A stretch of 64,000 nt of DNA from Bradyrhizobium nitroreducens (GTDB taxonomy: Bacteria > Pseudomonadota > Alphaproteobacteria > Rhizobiales > Xanthobacteraceae): positions 295,682 through 359,681 of the forward strand of contig NZ_LFJC01000003.1 of assembly GCF_002776695.1 (NCBI RefSeq). The letters run 5' to 3'. This document shows, in pieces, positions 34,608 through 42,460 of this stretch. Below the pieces are notes generated by a model, which saw nothing but the letters and a program-made list of their open reading frames with translations, was not told the DNA's origin and searched no databases. A program made the position numbers and the translations under genes. The stretch's first letter is position 1. Each line of letters begins with the position of its first letter.

Positions 34608-35273
34608 TCAGCTTTCCGGAGCCGACGTCGCAATCGGCAGGCTCAGCGGAGCGCCTCCAACGGAGACCGGCCCCAAAGGCTTGGCGTCCCGCACCATCCG
34701 CTTGCGCATCGCGGGGGACAATCCATAGCGCGCATGCGCTTTGCGAATGGAGGACGTCACGTCCGACATCGTCATCGTGCTTTGCAGCGCATCGATCTTC
34801 GCCATCAGCGTGGACAGCTGCGAGGATATCTTCCTCACATCGACCCGCTCGTCCGTGATGCTCTGCCGCAGCGACAGCAGCACCATTGAATCCTGCTGCA
34901 GCAAGACCGAGTTTTGATCCGCTGCCTGATTGTTCTGTTGCAGCAACGCGGTGTGTTGCTGCTGGGCCGCCTGAATATCCTTCAACGCCGCGACAACGGG
35001 ATCCGGCTTTGGCTCGGATGCTTCGAAGCGCGGGAGCAGTTCGGCCAGGCGGCTGACATTCAACGAGGTCAAATCAGCTGACGACGTATAGACGGCCGCC
35101 GCGCCGTTGATCGCCAGGGCACACACCGCAAAGGCCAGGATCGATTTGCGGCTGGACCGCTTGACCGGCTCAGGCGCTTCGAGCGTTTCGGGTTCATCGC
35201 CGGATGCGGCAGCTGCCAGGGCTGCGGCGTCGAGCTCTTCGGCGAAGCTTGCGGTTTCGATAGTCGCGGTCAT
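34608..35273 (-). CDS. Membrane-anchored coiled-coil hypothetical protein
   Basis: 221 residues from ATG 35273 (MTATIETASFAEELDAAALA). One membrane helix at about 42-61, then a Gln/Leu-rich coiled coil at about 85-165 (DIQAAQQQHTALLQQ, then LLQQDSMVLLSLRQSI) and a short C-terminal domain with SSIRKAHARYGLSPAMRKRM. I recall similar MTATIE... proteins in many Bradyrhizobium genomes; function unknown. Confidence 0.7.
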   Translation of the reverse strand: MTATIETASFAEELDAAALAAAASGDEPETLEAPEPVKRSSRKSILAFAVCALAINGAAAVYTSSADLTSLNVSRLAELLPRFEASEPKPDPVVAALKDIQAAQQQHTALLQQNNQAADQNSVLLQQDSMVLLSLRQSITDERVDVRKISSQLSTLMAKIDALQSTMTMSDVTSSIRKAHARYGLSPAMRKRMVRDAKPLGPVSVGGAPLSLPIATSAPES

Positions 35274-35661
35274 CTGCGTTGACCCCAATGAGCGAGCAAC
35301 AGGCAGCCGCCCCTGGAACGTCCTCACGACGAGCCCTTGTACGCAGCACCCTTACACAACTGTCTAAAATTGTGAGCATTTTGAATTAATTCCACGTTAG
35401 CGACCGGGCCCGGCGACCCCGGCCGATTACGGGTGTCTTTGTCGGATCGGCAAGATCGTGGGCACGGCGCTCCGCGCCTTTGTCCCTCTACGGCAGCCGT
35501 TCCTGGGGCAACATTCTCGAAAGCGGACTTCCCGAGGATCGCATCGTGCAACTGCTTTGCCCGATGGAGCAAACAAGCCCTTCCGCCGGATTCAAAAAGC
35601 CTTGCGCCAGCGCCACTTAGCTACTGTGCATGGGGTTGTTTTCGCGTTTTTGACCGGCGCC
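35274..35661. other. Intergenic region between the coiled-coil gene and the Mfd-like gene
   Basis: 388 bases. The left part should hold the promoter of the minus-strand coiled-coil gene and includes an AT-rich stretch (about 35365-35395). The right part contains CTACTGTGCATGGGGTTG (about 35623-35640), which I recognise as a recurring Bradyrhizobium intergenic motif. No gene is supported. Confidence 0.4.
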
Positions 35662-38600
35662 CTAGCCTTCGTCCAGCAGTTCGAACAATTCCTCGACCCG
35701 CGCGAACGGCGCGTCCTGCATCTTGGCGTGATAGACGACGCGATCCCCGTCGCGCTGCAGCGACTTGCCCCGCGATTTGCGCAAGCGCCCGGGCAGGAAC
35801 GTCGCGGCGGCCGCCTCGGGGCCGACGTCGAGGCGGATGATGCCTCTGCGTTTGCATTCGAGCCTGATCCGGGCTGCGGCGAAGAAGTCGAGCGCGCCCC
35901 TCGGCAGCGGGCCGAAGCGGCGGGCGGTTTCCTCCTCGAGGTCTTCGAGGTCGTCCTCGTCAGTGCATCGTGCGGCGCGCGCGTAGAGCTCGAGACGCAC
36001 CGGCTCGGACTGCACGTAGGTCTCGGGCAGCATGTCCGCGACCGGCAGGTTCAGATCCGGCACCCACACCGCCTGCCCCTCGTCCAGCTTCTCCGAAGCC
36101 ATCTTGAGGAGGTGGCTGTAGAGCACGGGTCCGAACACCTGGACGTGGCCGGATTGCTGCTCCGAGAACAGATCGCCCGCGCCCCTGAGATCGAGGTCGC
36201 GCTCGCTGATCGCAAAGCCTGCGCCGGGCCGGCTGAACTCCTCGAGCACGGCGAGCCGCTTCTCGGATTGTCCTGATGCCGTCTCGGTCAACAGGTGGGC
36301 GAAGGCGCGGATGCCGCCGCGGCCGACGCGCCCGCGCAGCTGATGCAGCTGGGCGAGGCCGAACTTCTCCGGCCAGCACACCACGATGGTGTTCGCGCGC
36401 GGAATATCGAGCCCGCTCTCGACGATGTTGGTCGCGAGCAGCACGTCCGCCCTGCCCTCGACGAAGCTCATCATGCGGTCGTCGATCTCGTCGGCCGCCA
36501 ATCTGCCGTGCAGGCAGACGATGCGTAAGTCAGGCGCCACCGCCTGCACCCGCGCCAGCATCGGATCGAGATCCTGGATGCGCGGACAGATCAGGAAGCT
36601 CTGGCCATGGCGGCGCTGCTCGCGCAGCAGCGCTGAGGCAATCGCGGCATCCGACAGCGGCGCGATCCGGGTCGCGACCGGCAGCCGGTGCACGGGGGGC
36701 GAGGCGATCACGCTGAGATCGCGGAAGCCGGCAAGGCCCGCGGCGAGCGTGCGCGGGATAGGCGTCGCGCTCATCATCAGCACATGGACGTTCTTGGCGA
36801 GGCCCGACAGCTTGGCCTTCTCCGCCGCGCCAAAATGCTGCTCCTCGTCGATGATGACGAGGCCGAGATCGCTAAACTTCACGTCCTTGGCCGTCAGCGC
36901 CTGCGTGCCGATCACGACCTTGATCCGGCCGCTGCGCAGGCCCTCTTTGGTCTCGCGCAGCTCCGCACCCGAAGTCGCCCGCGACAGGTTGCCAACCTCG
37001 ATGTCGAACGGCGCAAAGCGCTTCTGGAAGGTTGCCACATGCTGGCGGGCCAGCACCGTCGTCGGCACCGCGATCGCCACCTGCTTGCCCGACAGCACGA
37101 CGGCGGCCGCCGCGCGCAGCGCCACCTCGGTCTTGCCGAACCCGACGTCGCCGCAGACCACCCGGTCCATCGGGTGGCCGGACGCAAGATCGTCCAGCAC
37201 GTCGTTGATCGCCTTGGCCTGGTCGATCGTCGTGAAATAAGGAAAGCGCGCGACGAACTTCTCGTAGGCCGAGCCCGGCGGCACCAGCTTCTCGCCGCGC
37301 CGCTTGCGGCGCTGGCTGATATGCTTGGCCAACACCTTGCCGGCGACCTGGATTTCGCGCTCGGCTTCGGTGCGGCGGCCCCACCACGTGCTGCCGTCCG
37401 CCTTGTCGAGCGAGACCTTGCCGAGCTCGGCTGCGTAGGGCCACATCAAGGCGAGATCGGGCGGCGGCACCAGCACCGCATGGTCGCCCGCGAACTTGAG
37501 GCGGATCATTTCACGCATGGCGCCGCCGCCGGTGTTGACGGTCTGCAAGCCATCGAGCACGCCGAGGCCGCGCTGCAGATGGATGACCACCGTGCCCTGC
37601 TCGGGCACATCGGCATGGTCGAACGCCGCGCTCCAGGCGCGCGCCAACGGCTGCGGATGATGCGCCCGGCTGCCGAGCACGTCGGAGGCCGTCACGACGA
37701 CGAGCGGCTTCTTCCCCGGCACGACGAAGCCGGCATCGAAATCGGCCAGCAACGCCGCCTCGCCGCTGCGGCTCCGCGTCGCCTCGTCCCAGTCCTCGCA
37801 GCGCGGCGCCTTGACGCCGCTCATCCGCTCCATCACGCGCAGATCGTCCTCCTGCGCAGCGACGAGGATCAGGCGCGATCCGGCCCGCCGCGTCTCCTCG
37901 ACGAAGGCACGCAGCGCCTTCCGGGCGGATGTCAGCTTCGAAAACTCCGGGATGGTCTGGAACGACGACGCACGGGGCAGCACCTTCATGCCCCTGGAGA
38001 GCTGCTTCCAGTCGCGCCGTCCGAGATATTCGCGCTCACGCTCCGCGCGCGGCGCAGCCTCCTCGATCGTATCGAGCCAGCCGTCGGCGTGCGCCGGGAC
38101 GCCCGCATCGGCGATCCATTTGGCGCGCCCGCAATAGTCGAACAGGCTCGCGCGCTTGCCGCGTTTGCCGGCAAGGCCGAGCCGCTCCGACATCGGGTCG
38201 ACGAGAAGCTCCTTGGTCTCGAAGATGATCCTGTGCTCGTTCGGATCGAACGCAACGATCCTTCTGATCGCGCGATCCGAGTGCTCGATCCGGAACGGCC
38301 CCAGCGCGCCCGCGGGAAAGATCTCGAAGGTCTGGCCATGGAACAGCGCCCCGCCCGGATAATCCGGCTCGTCGTCGAGATCGTATCCGAGGGACTCCAG
38401 GCGCGCCTCGAGATCGCCCTCGGAGAAGGTGCCGCCAACCTTCAAGCTCACGCTCAGGCGCGACAGGCTCGCCGGCGGCGGCAGGCGCTCCATCACGGCT
38501 TCCGCCGTCGAGACGAGAAACAGCGGCTTCTTGGATTTCGCGAGGCGCCTCAGGACGGAGGCTCTGCGCCCCGCGAGTTCGTGCGACGGCTCCAGCTGAT

Positions 38601-39000
38601 CGAACGGCAAGGTGTTCAAGCGCGGAAACACCAGGACCTCGCAGGAGGAATCGAGCGCGTGAATGACGCTGCCCAGCCGCTCCGCCCTGTTCTCGTTCTC
38701 GGCGAGAAAGACGATGCCGCTACGCCCGGACTCTTTCCATTGGCCAAGCAGATGCAGAGCGAGCACCCCGAGCGGCGACGAGGACGAGATCGTGGCTCGC
38801 CGCACCGCCTTGCTCGCCCGTGGCGACGTCCTGTTTGGCAACGCTTTGCTTTTCGACGTCCTGTTCGGCAACGTCTTCTTCAGCGACCTCTTAGCCACCC
38901 GCGCCTTCTTGGTAAGCCTCACTTGAATCCGTTTCTGGTCGTAAACCGTCGTCAACTGAACGCCAGCCGCCCTCATTCCGATTCGGCGACGTGGCGCCAT
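35662..39000 (-). CDS. Second Mfd-like DNA translocase (Mfd paralogue)
   Basis: About 1112 residues if started at ATG 39000 (38976 is an alternative). It has every main Mfd module: UvrB-like N-terminal region with FDQLEPSHELAGRRASVLRRL; CarD-like polymerase-interaction domain near 465-540 (GTVVIHLQRGLGVLDG); translocase core with GDVGFGKTEVALRAA near 617, DEEQHFG and SATPIPRT; TRG region RDLDLRGAGDLFSEQQSGH; and a D7-like C-terminus. It differs from the canonical Mfd at 6977-10495 in its N-terminus, a Lys/Arg/Ser/Thr-rich extension of about 50 residues containing two NRTS repeats. Whether it couples repair to transcription or serves another role is unknown. Confidence 0.88.
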   Translation of the reverse strand: MAPRRRIGMRAAGVQLTTVYDQKRIQVRLTKKARVAKRSLKKTLPNRTSKSKALPNRTSPRASKAVRRATISSSSPLGVLALHLLGQWKESGRSGIVFLAENENRAERLGSVIHALDSSCEVLVFPRLNTLPFDQLEPSHELAGRRASVLRRLAKSKKPLFLVSTAEAVMERLPPPASLSRLSVSLKVGGTFSEGDLEARLESLGYDLDDEPDYPGGALFHGQTFEIFPAGALGPFRIEHSDRAIRRIVAFDPNEHRIIFETKELLVDPMSERLGLAGKRGKRASLFDYCGRAKWIADAGVPAHADGWLDTIEEAAPRAEREREYLGRRDWKQLSRGMKVLPRASSFQTIPEFSKLTSARKALRAFVEETRRAGSRLILVAAQEDDLRVMERMSGVKAPRCEDWDEATRSRSGEAALLADFDAGFVVPGKKPLVVVTASDVLGSRAHHPQPLARAWSAAFDHADVPEQGTVVIHLQRGLGVLDGLQTVNTGGGAMREMIRLKFAGDHAVLVPPPDLALMWPYAAELGKVSLDKADGSTWWGRRTEAEREIQVAGKVLAKHISQRRKRRGEKLVPPGSAYEKFVARFPYFTTIDQAKAINDVLDDLASGHPMDRVVCGDVGFGKTEVALRAAAAVVLSGKQVAIAVPTTVLARQHVATFQKRFAPFDIEVGNLSRATSGAELRETKEGLRSGRIKVVIGTQALTAKDVKFSDLGLVIIDEEQHFGAAEKAKLSGLAKNVHVLMMSATPIPRTLAAGLAGFRDLSVIASPPVHRLPVATRIAPLSDAAIASALLREQRRHGQSFLICPRIQDLDPMLARVQAVAPDLRIVCLHGRLAADEIDDRMMSFVEGRADVLLATNIVESGLDIPRANTIVVCWPEKFGLAQLHQLRGRVGRGGIRAFAHLLTETASGQSEKRLAVLEEFSRPGAGFAISERDLDLRGAGDLFSEQQSGHVQVFGPVLYSHLLKMASEKLDEGQAVWVPDLNLPVADMLPETYVQSEPVRLELYARAARCTDEDDLEDLEEETARRFGPLPRGALDFFAAARIRLECKRRGIIRLDVGPEAAAATFLPGRLRKSRGKSLQRDGDRVVYHAKMQDAPFARVEELFELLDEG

Positions 39001-39478
39001 GCATATGGGATTTGCCCCGTGAACGCACGCCTGGTGGCAACGTTCAGCGCGGCGCGACGATCCCGACACAAGAGCTGTTTGATCGACGTGGACGGAACTG
39101 GCGCGGCGCGGGATCTGCGTCTGTCGATGCGACGCTTGGCGTGATTGTAGACGTTCTGCGCACGCAGAGAAACGAAAAACCCCAGCGCTTGGAGCCACGC
39201 TGGGGCGTTTCGTTCAAATGAATTGGTCAAGCAATGACGCCTTCATAGCAGCAACTTCGCCGCTCGCTTGTGAACTGGTTCACACACCATCCGGCAAACA
39301 AACGGATCGGCCGCGAGCCGGGATTCGGCGCCTGCCGGGCACAGTCGTTCCGGGACTCCCGGCCGGGCGCTGGCCGGGCCGGCACGTCCCGCTCCCATCA
39401 CGCCGGAGCGGAATACCGCACTCCCCGTTTGAGTGCGCACGCACCGCGCGCTACGATGTTCTTTTTACGGAGGCTCAT
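39001..39478. other. Intergenic region with an isolated terminator
   Basis: 478 bases between divergent genes. It holds the terminator at 39175-39205 but no supported protein gene next to it. A small untranslated RNA on the minus strand ending at that hairpin is possible. Frames through this stretch have no ribosome-binding site. Confidence 0.45.
39175..39205 (-). terminator. Strong intrinsic terminator without an obvious gene
   Basis: CCCCAGCG (39180-39187) pairs with CGCTGGGG (39198-39205), with an inner TGG/CCA, and flanking AAACG/CGTTT can extend the stem. On the minus strand the stem is followed by five T. It lies about 180 bases upstream of the Mfd-like ATG. Confidence 0.75.
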
Positions 39479-39718
39479 TTGAAACCATTGATTTTCATCG
39501 CCGCCGCAGCGCTGCTTGCCACGGCTCCCGCCCGCTCACAGGCGCTGGTCGATCCCAGCAAGGTTGCACCCGAATATCGCGAGGCCGCCGAGAAGCGCCG
39601 GGCCGAGCAGTTGCGCCAGCGCGAATGCGCACTGAAGGCGGATCTCGAGAAGGTGCTGCCCAGGGATCGCACCGCCTTTCTGAACCATTGCCTGGACGCG
39701 ATGGCGGCCAAGCAATAG
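39479..39718 (+). CDS. Small secreted protein, TTG start
   Basis: 79 residues. A perfect GGAGG (39469-39473) lies 5 bases before TTG 39479, which decides the start and yields a signal peptide (LKPLIFIAAAALLATAPARSQA). The mature part is a charged helix (EYREAAEKRRAEQLRQRECALKADLEKVLPRDR in outline) with two Cys. Function unknown. Confidence 0.65.
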   Translation: MKPLIFIAAAALLATAPARSQALVDPSKVAPEYREAAEKRRAEQLRQRECALKADLEKVLPRDRTAFLNHCLDAMAAKQ

Positions 39719-39841
39719 CGGCCGGAGGACGACGCTTGGCCGCGCGCGTTCTGCGACATCCGGCCGCGAAAGCCTTCAGGCTTTCTTCAGACATTTGGGA
39801 TGAGCTGAACGTCCATTTTTCAAAGTCATTGTTGTCCGCGC

Positions 39842-40126
39842 ATGAGTTCGGTCCAAATTCAATGCACGCGGTGCAAGAGCGTATTCCGTGATCGCGCCGG
39901 GCGGTTGCAGGACGGCTATTCCAGGCAATGTCCAAGCTGCGAAGTGGTGCTGTTCTTCGCCGAGGACTCCCAACATCCCTTCATCAAGCGCGCGATGCGC
40001 AGTGCGCGCAAGGCCCGCAAGGAGATGCGCGAGCTCGAGGCCGCGAGGCTCGCTGCGCCCGAACCGCGGGGCACGCAGTCGAGGAGGTTCGCCGGACGGA
40101 CGCGATCGGCGGAACGCGACGACTAG
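39842..40126 (+). CDS. Small zinc-ribbon protein with basic tail
   Basis: 94 residues. CTRC and CPSC pairs at about 8-11 and 30-33 form a zinc ribbon typical of MJ0042-like fingers. The rest is helical and strongly basic (MRSARKARKEMRELEAARLA, then an Arg-rich tail), suggesting nucleic-acid binding. Function unknown. Confidence 0.65.
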   Translation: MSSVQIQCTRCKSVFRDRAGRLQDGYSRQCPSCEVVLFFAEDSQHPFIKRAMRSARKARKEMRELEAARLAAPEPRGTQSRRFAGRTRSAERDD

Positions 40127-40127
40127 C

Positions 40128-40532
40128 TCACCTCCGCCGCTGCTTCCTGGGAAACAGCCGGTCGCGGATGTAGCGCGAGGTCGGCGTCAGGCGGAGGCCG
40201 CGCGGCTTCTGCCAGGCGGCGCGGTCGATCTCCTTCTTGTCGCCGATCGCCAGCCTGCCCTTGGCCGTCTTGGCAATGAAGATCGCGTCGTTCATCTTGC
40301 GGCCGGAGCGCTTGTTCCTCGCCGTCACTTCCTTCCAGAGGCTGATCCTGCCGAGCTTCAGCTTGGGCAGTTCCTCCTTGATCTCCCGCCGCAGGCAGTC
40401 CTTGTCGGACTCGCGCGCCCGCTTGCGGCCGCCCGGGAACATCCACAGGCCGTCCGACCGGCGTCTGACCAACAATACCTTGCCGCGCCTTGCGGCAACC
40501 AGCTTGGAAGACTTCGCCATTGCTGCCGTCAT
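40128..40532 (-). CDS. NUDIX hydrolase
   Basis: 134 residues. The Nudix box is present as GGRKRARESDKDCLRREIKEEL: the G-x5-E-x7-REuxEExGu pattern is met at the E and REIKEE positions, with Pro in place of the final Gly. The protein is very basic (LFPRKQRRR end). Short basic Nudix enzymes hydrolyse diphosphates such as diphosphoinositol polyphosphates or nucleotides; the substrate cannot be told. It ends 1 base after the convergent zinc-ribbon gene. Confidence 0.85.
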   Translation of the reverse strand: MTAAMAKSSKLVAARRGKVLLVRRRSDGLWMFPGGRKRARESDKDCLRREIKEELPKLKLGRISLWKEVTARNKRSGRKMNDAIFIAKTAKGRLAIGDKKEIDRAAWQKPRGLRLTPTSRYIRDRLFPRKQRRR

Positions 40533-40661
40533 TGAAACAGAATCGTCCCAATCGTAACTTGTCTAGTCGAACAGACAAGTTCGCGGCGTGCTTTGATCAC
40601 AGCTGCGCGCCGTCGGGTCCTGGCGCGGCGCCTCGGGCGAATCGCGCCGGTCGGGGCGAGA

Positions 40662-41747
40662 TCAGCTCTTGCCCGCCCCTGCCCGGTCCTCGGTCCTGAT
40701 CCAGTCCATCATCATCTCCCAGGCCACCGACAGGATGATCGGCCCGATGAACAGGCCGACGATGCCGTGGGCGAGCGTGCCGCCGATCACGCCGACGAAG
40801 ATCACGATGGTCGGCGTGGTCAGGCCGCGCCCCATGACGAGCGGCTTCAGCATGGTGTCGATGAAGCCGACGACGACGAGGAACACGGTGAGCAGCAGCG
40901 CCGTGGTGACGTCCTTGGCGGTCCAGATCCAGATGATCACCGGCAGCAGCACGAGGAAGGCGCCGATCTGCACGATCGAGAGCAGCAGCACGATGAAGGC
41001 GAGAAGGCCGGCGCTCGGCACGGCCGCGAGCTTGAAGCCGATGCCGGCGAGCAACGCCTGCACGATCGCGACGCCGATCACGCCCTGCGCCACCGCGCGG
41101 ATGGTCGCGCCCGCGAGCCCCAGGAAATGCTCGCTCTGCTCGGGCACGATGCGAAACAGGAAGCCGCGGCCGGCGGCCACGAGCCGCGGCCCATGCGGGA
41201 ACAGGAAACCGGCCACGAACACCGAGACCAGAAACTGGAGCGTGCCGACGCCAGCATCGCCTGCGAGCGACAACAGCGGGCCCGCCAGCGGCTGGAGATA
41301 AGGGGCCACCTCTCGCAACACGGCCTGGATGTTATTCAAGGCCTGGTCCCAGAGGTCATAGATCCACGGGCCGACGATCGGCCACGACTTGAGCTGCTCC
41401 GGCGCCGACTGAAGCGCGACGTTGCCGGTGCCGAGCTGGCGCGCCAATTCGCGCACGCCGTCCACCGCGCTGATGCCGAGCCAGGTCGCCGGACCGATGA
41501 CGATGCCGAGCGTGATCAGGGTGAGGATCGCCGCCGCGGTCTTGGGCCGGCCGCCGAGCACCTTGGCGACCCAGCTGAAAGCCGGATAGAACGCAACCGC
41601 CAGCACGCCGCTCCAGGCCAGGATCGGCACGAACGGGCGGATGATCAGGAAGGTCCAGATGATCAGCAGGGCGAGCAGGCCGAGCCGGATCACGAGCTGG
41701 ATGATGTCCTCTCCCGTCAGGAGCTGACGGAGACTTTTCACGGGCAC
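40662..41747 (-). CDS. AI-2E family transporter
   Basis: 361 residues with about eight membrane helices. Family features: N-terminal paired helices (LLALLIIWTFLIIRPFVPILAWSGVLAVAFYP), a long periplasmic loop (about 100-150), and the C-terminal block with GLTTPTIVIFVGVIGGTLAHGIVGLFIGPIIL. Members export autoinducer-2 or, in other cases, act as Na+/H+ antiporters; the substrate here is open. Confidence 0.88.
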   Translation of the reverse strand: MPVKSLRQLLTGEDIIQLVIRLGLLALLIIWTFLIIRPFVPILAWSGVLAVAFYPAFSWVAKVLGGRPKTAAAILTLITLGIVIGPATWLGISAVDGVRELARQLGTGNVALQSAPEQLKSWPIVGPWIYDLWDQALNNIQAVLREVAPYLQPLAGPLLSLAGDAGVGTLQFLVSVFVAGFLFPHGPRLVAAGRGFLFRIVPEQSEHFLGLAGATIRAVAQGVIGVAIVQALLAGIGFKLAAVPSAGLLAFIVLLLSIVQIGAFLVLLPVIIWIWTAKDVTTALLLTVFLVVVGFIDTMLKPLVMGRGLTTPTIVIFVGVIGGTLAHGIVGLFIGPIILSVAWEMMMDWIRTEDRAGAGKS

Positions 41748-41892
41748 TGCTTTCCTTGCGGCATGAACGCAACTTCGGGCGCTTGCGAGGCCTGTCCGTT
41801 ATTGCCAGCAACGCATCCGGCGTCAAGACGACTGGAACCGCCCCGGGGCCCGCGATGAGGGACACATCGGACCATTCTGCATTCGAAAGACG

Positions 41893-42033
41893 ATGACACG
41901 GCCTCCGAGACAGCTCGCCGAACACGTTGGGATGCATCTCGGCATCCACTATTCCCTCAAGCCCAATGCCGCGCCACGCTATTGGCGCTATGTCTATGCC
42001 GTCGCCGACAGGGTCCGCTCCGGGCTTGGCTAA
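41893..42033 (+). CDS. Possible 46-residue protein
   Basis: ATG 41893 to TAA 42033, 46 codons. The C-terminal half (YSLKPNAAPRYWRYVYAVAD) is rich in aromatic and basic residues and codons are G/C-ending as in neighbouring genes. No clear ribosome-binding site. It fills part of the gap between divergent genes. Low confidence. Confidence 0.35.
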   Translation: MTRPPRQLAEHVGMHLGIHYSLKPNAAPRYWRYVYAVADRVRSGLG

Positions 42034-42124
42034 CGCCCGTTAACCGGATTTCCGCCGGCCCATTTACGCCGTTGCAAACGCCCGCAACTAGCCTGGATCG
42101 AGGTCCCCAAAAACACTGCGTGCA

Positions 42125-42352
42125 ATGGCCAACAGCATCTGGACGATCGAAGAATTCACCTGCACCGGTTGCAGCATGAACTACACCGCGACCAGGGAGG
42201 AGCACAGCGAAGCGCATGCCGGCCACTTCAAGTGCACCATCTGCAGCGGCGTGGTGCACGCCTGGTCCGGCAAGCATCACTTCTTCGGCTGGAAAGCGGT
42301 GACGACGCGGCCGCCTGTGTTCGGACGGCGCTGGGCCGGCGCCGACTGGTAG
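42125..42352 (+). CDS. Small zinc-ribbon protein
   Basis: 75 residues. CTGC and CTIC pairs (about 13-16 and 37-40) with several His form a likely zinc site; the motif VVHAWSGKHHFFGWKAV follows. Soluble. I recognise the style from other Bradyrhizobium small proteins but know no function. Confidence 0.7.
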   Translation: MANSIWTIEEFTCTGCSMNYTATREEHSEAHAGHFKCTICSGVVHAWSGKHHFFGWKAVTTRPPVFGRRWAGADW

Positions 42353-42460
42353 GCCCAAGGCAAGGGCGCCTCCCGGTCATTGCGGCCTGCGTGAACTGCG
42401 GCTTCTGCTCCACTGCGGCACCGGTTAGATTCCCCTTCCCGCAACAGATGCCGATGGCCA

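Noticed and set aside
36688..39144. An 818-codon open frame antisense to the Mfd-like gene, and a 974-codon frame antisense to the autotransporter (31165-34089)
   Set aside because: Same explanation: shadow frames of strongly biased genes, low-complexity products, no ribosome-binding site.
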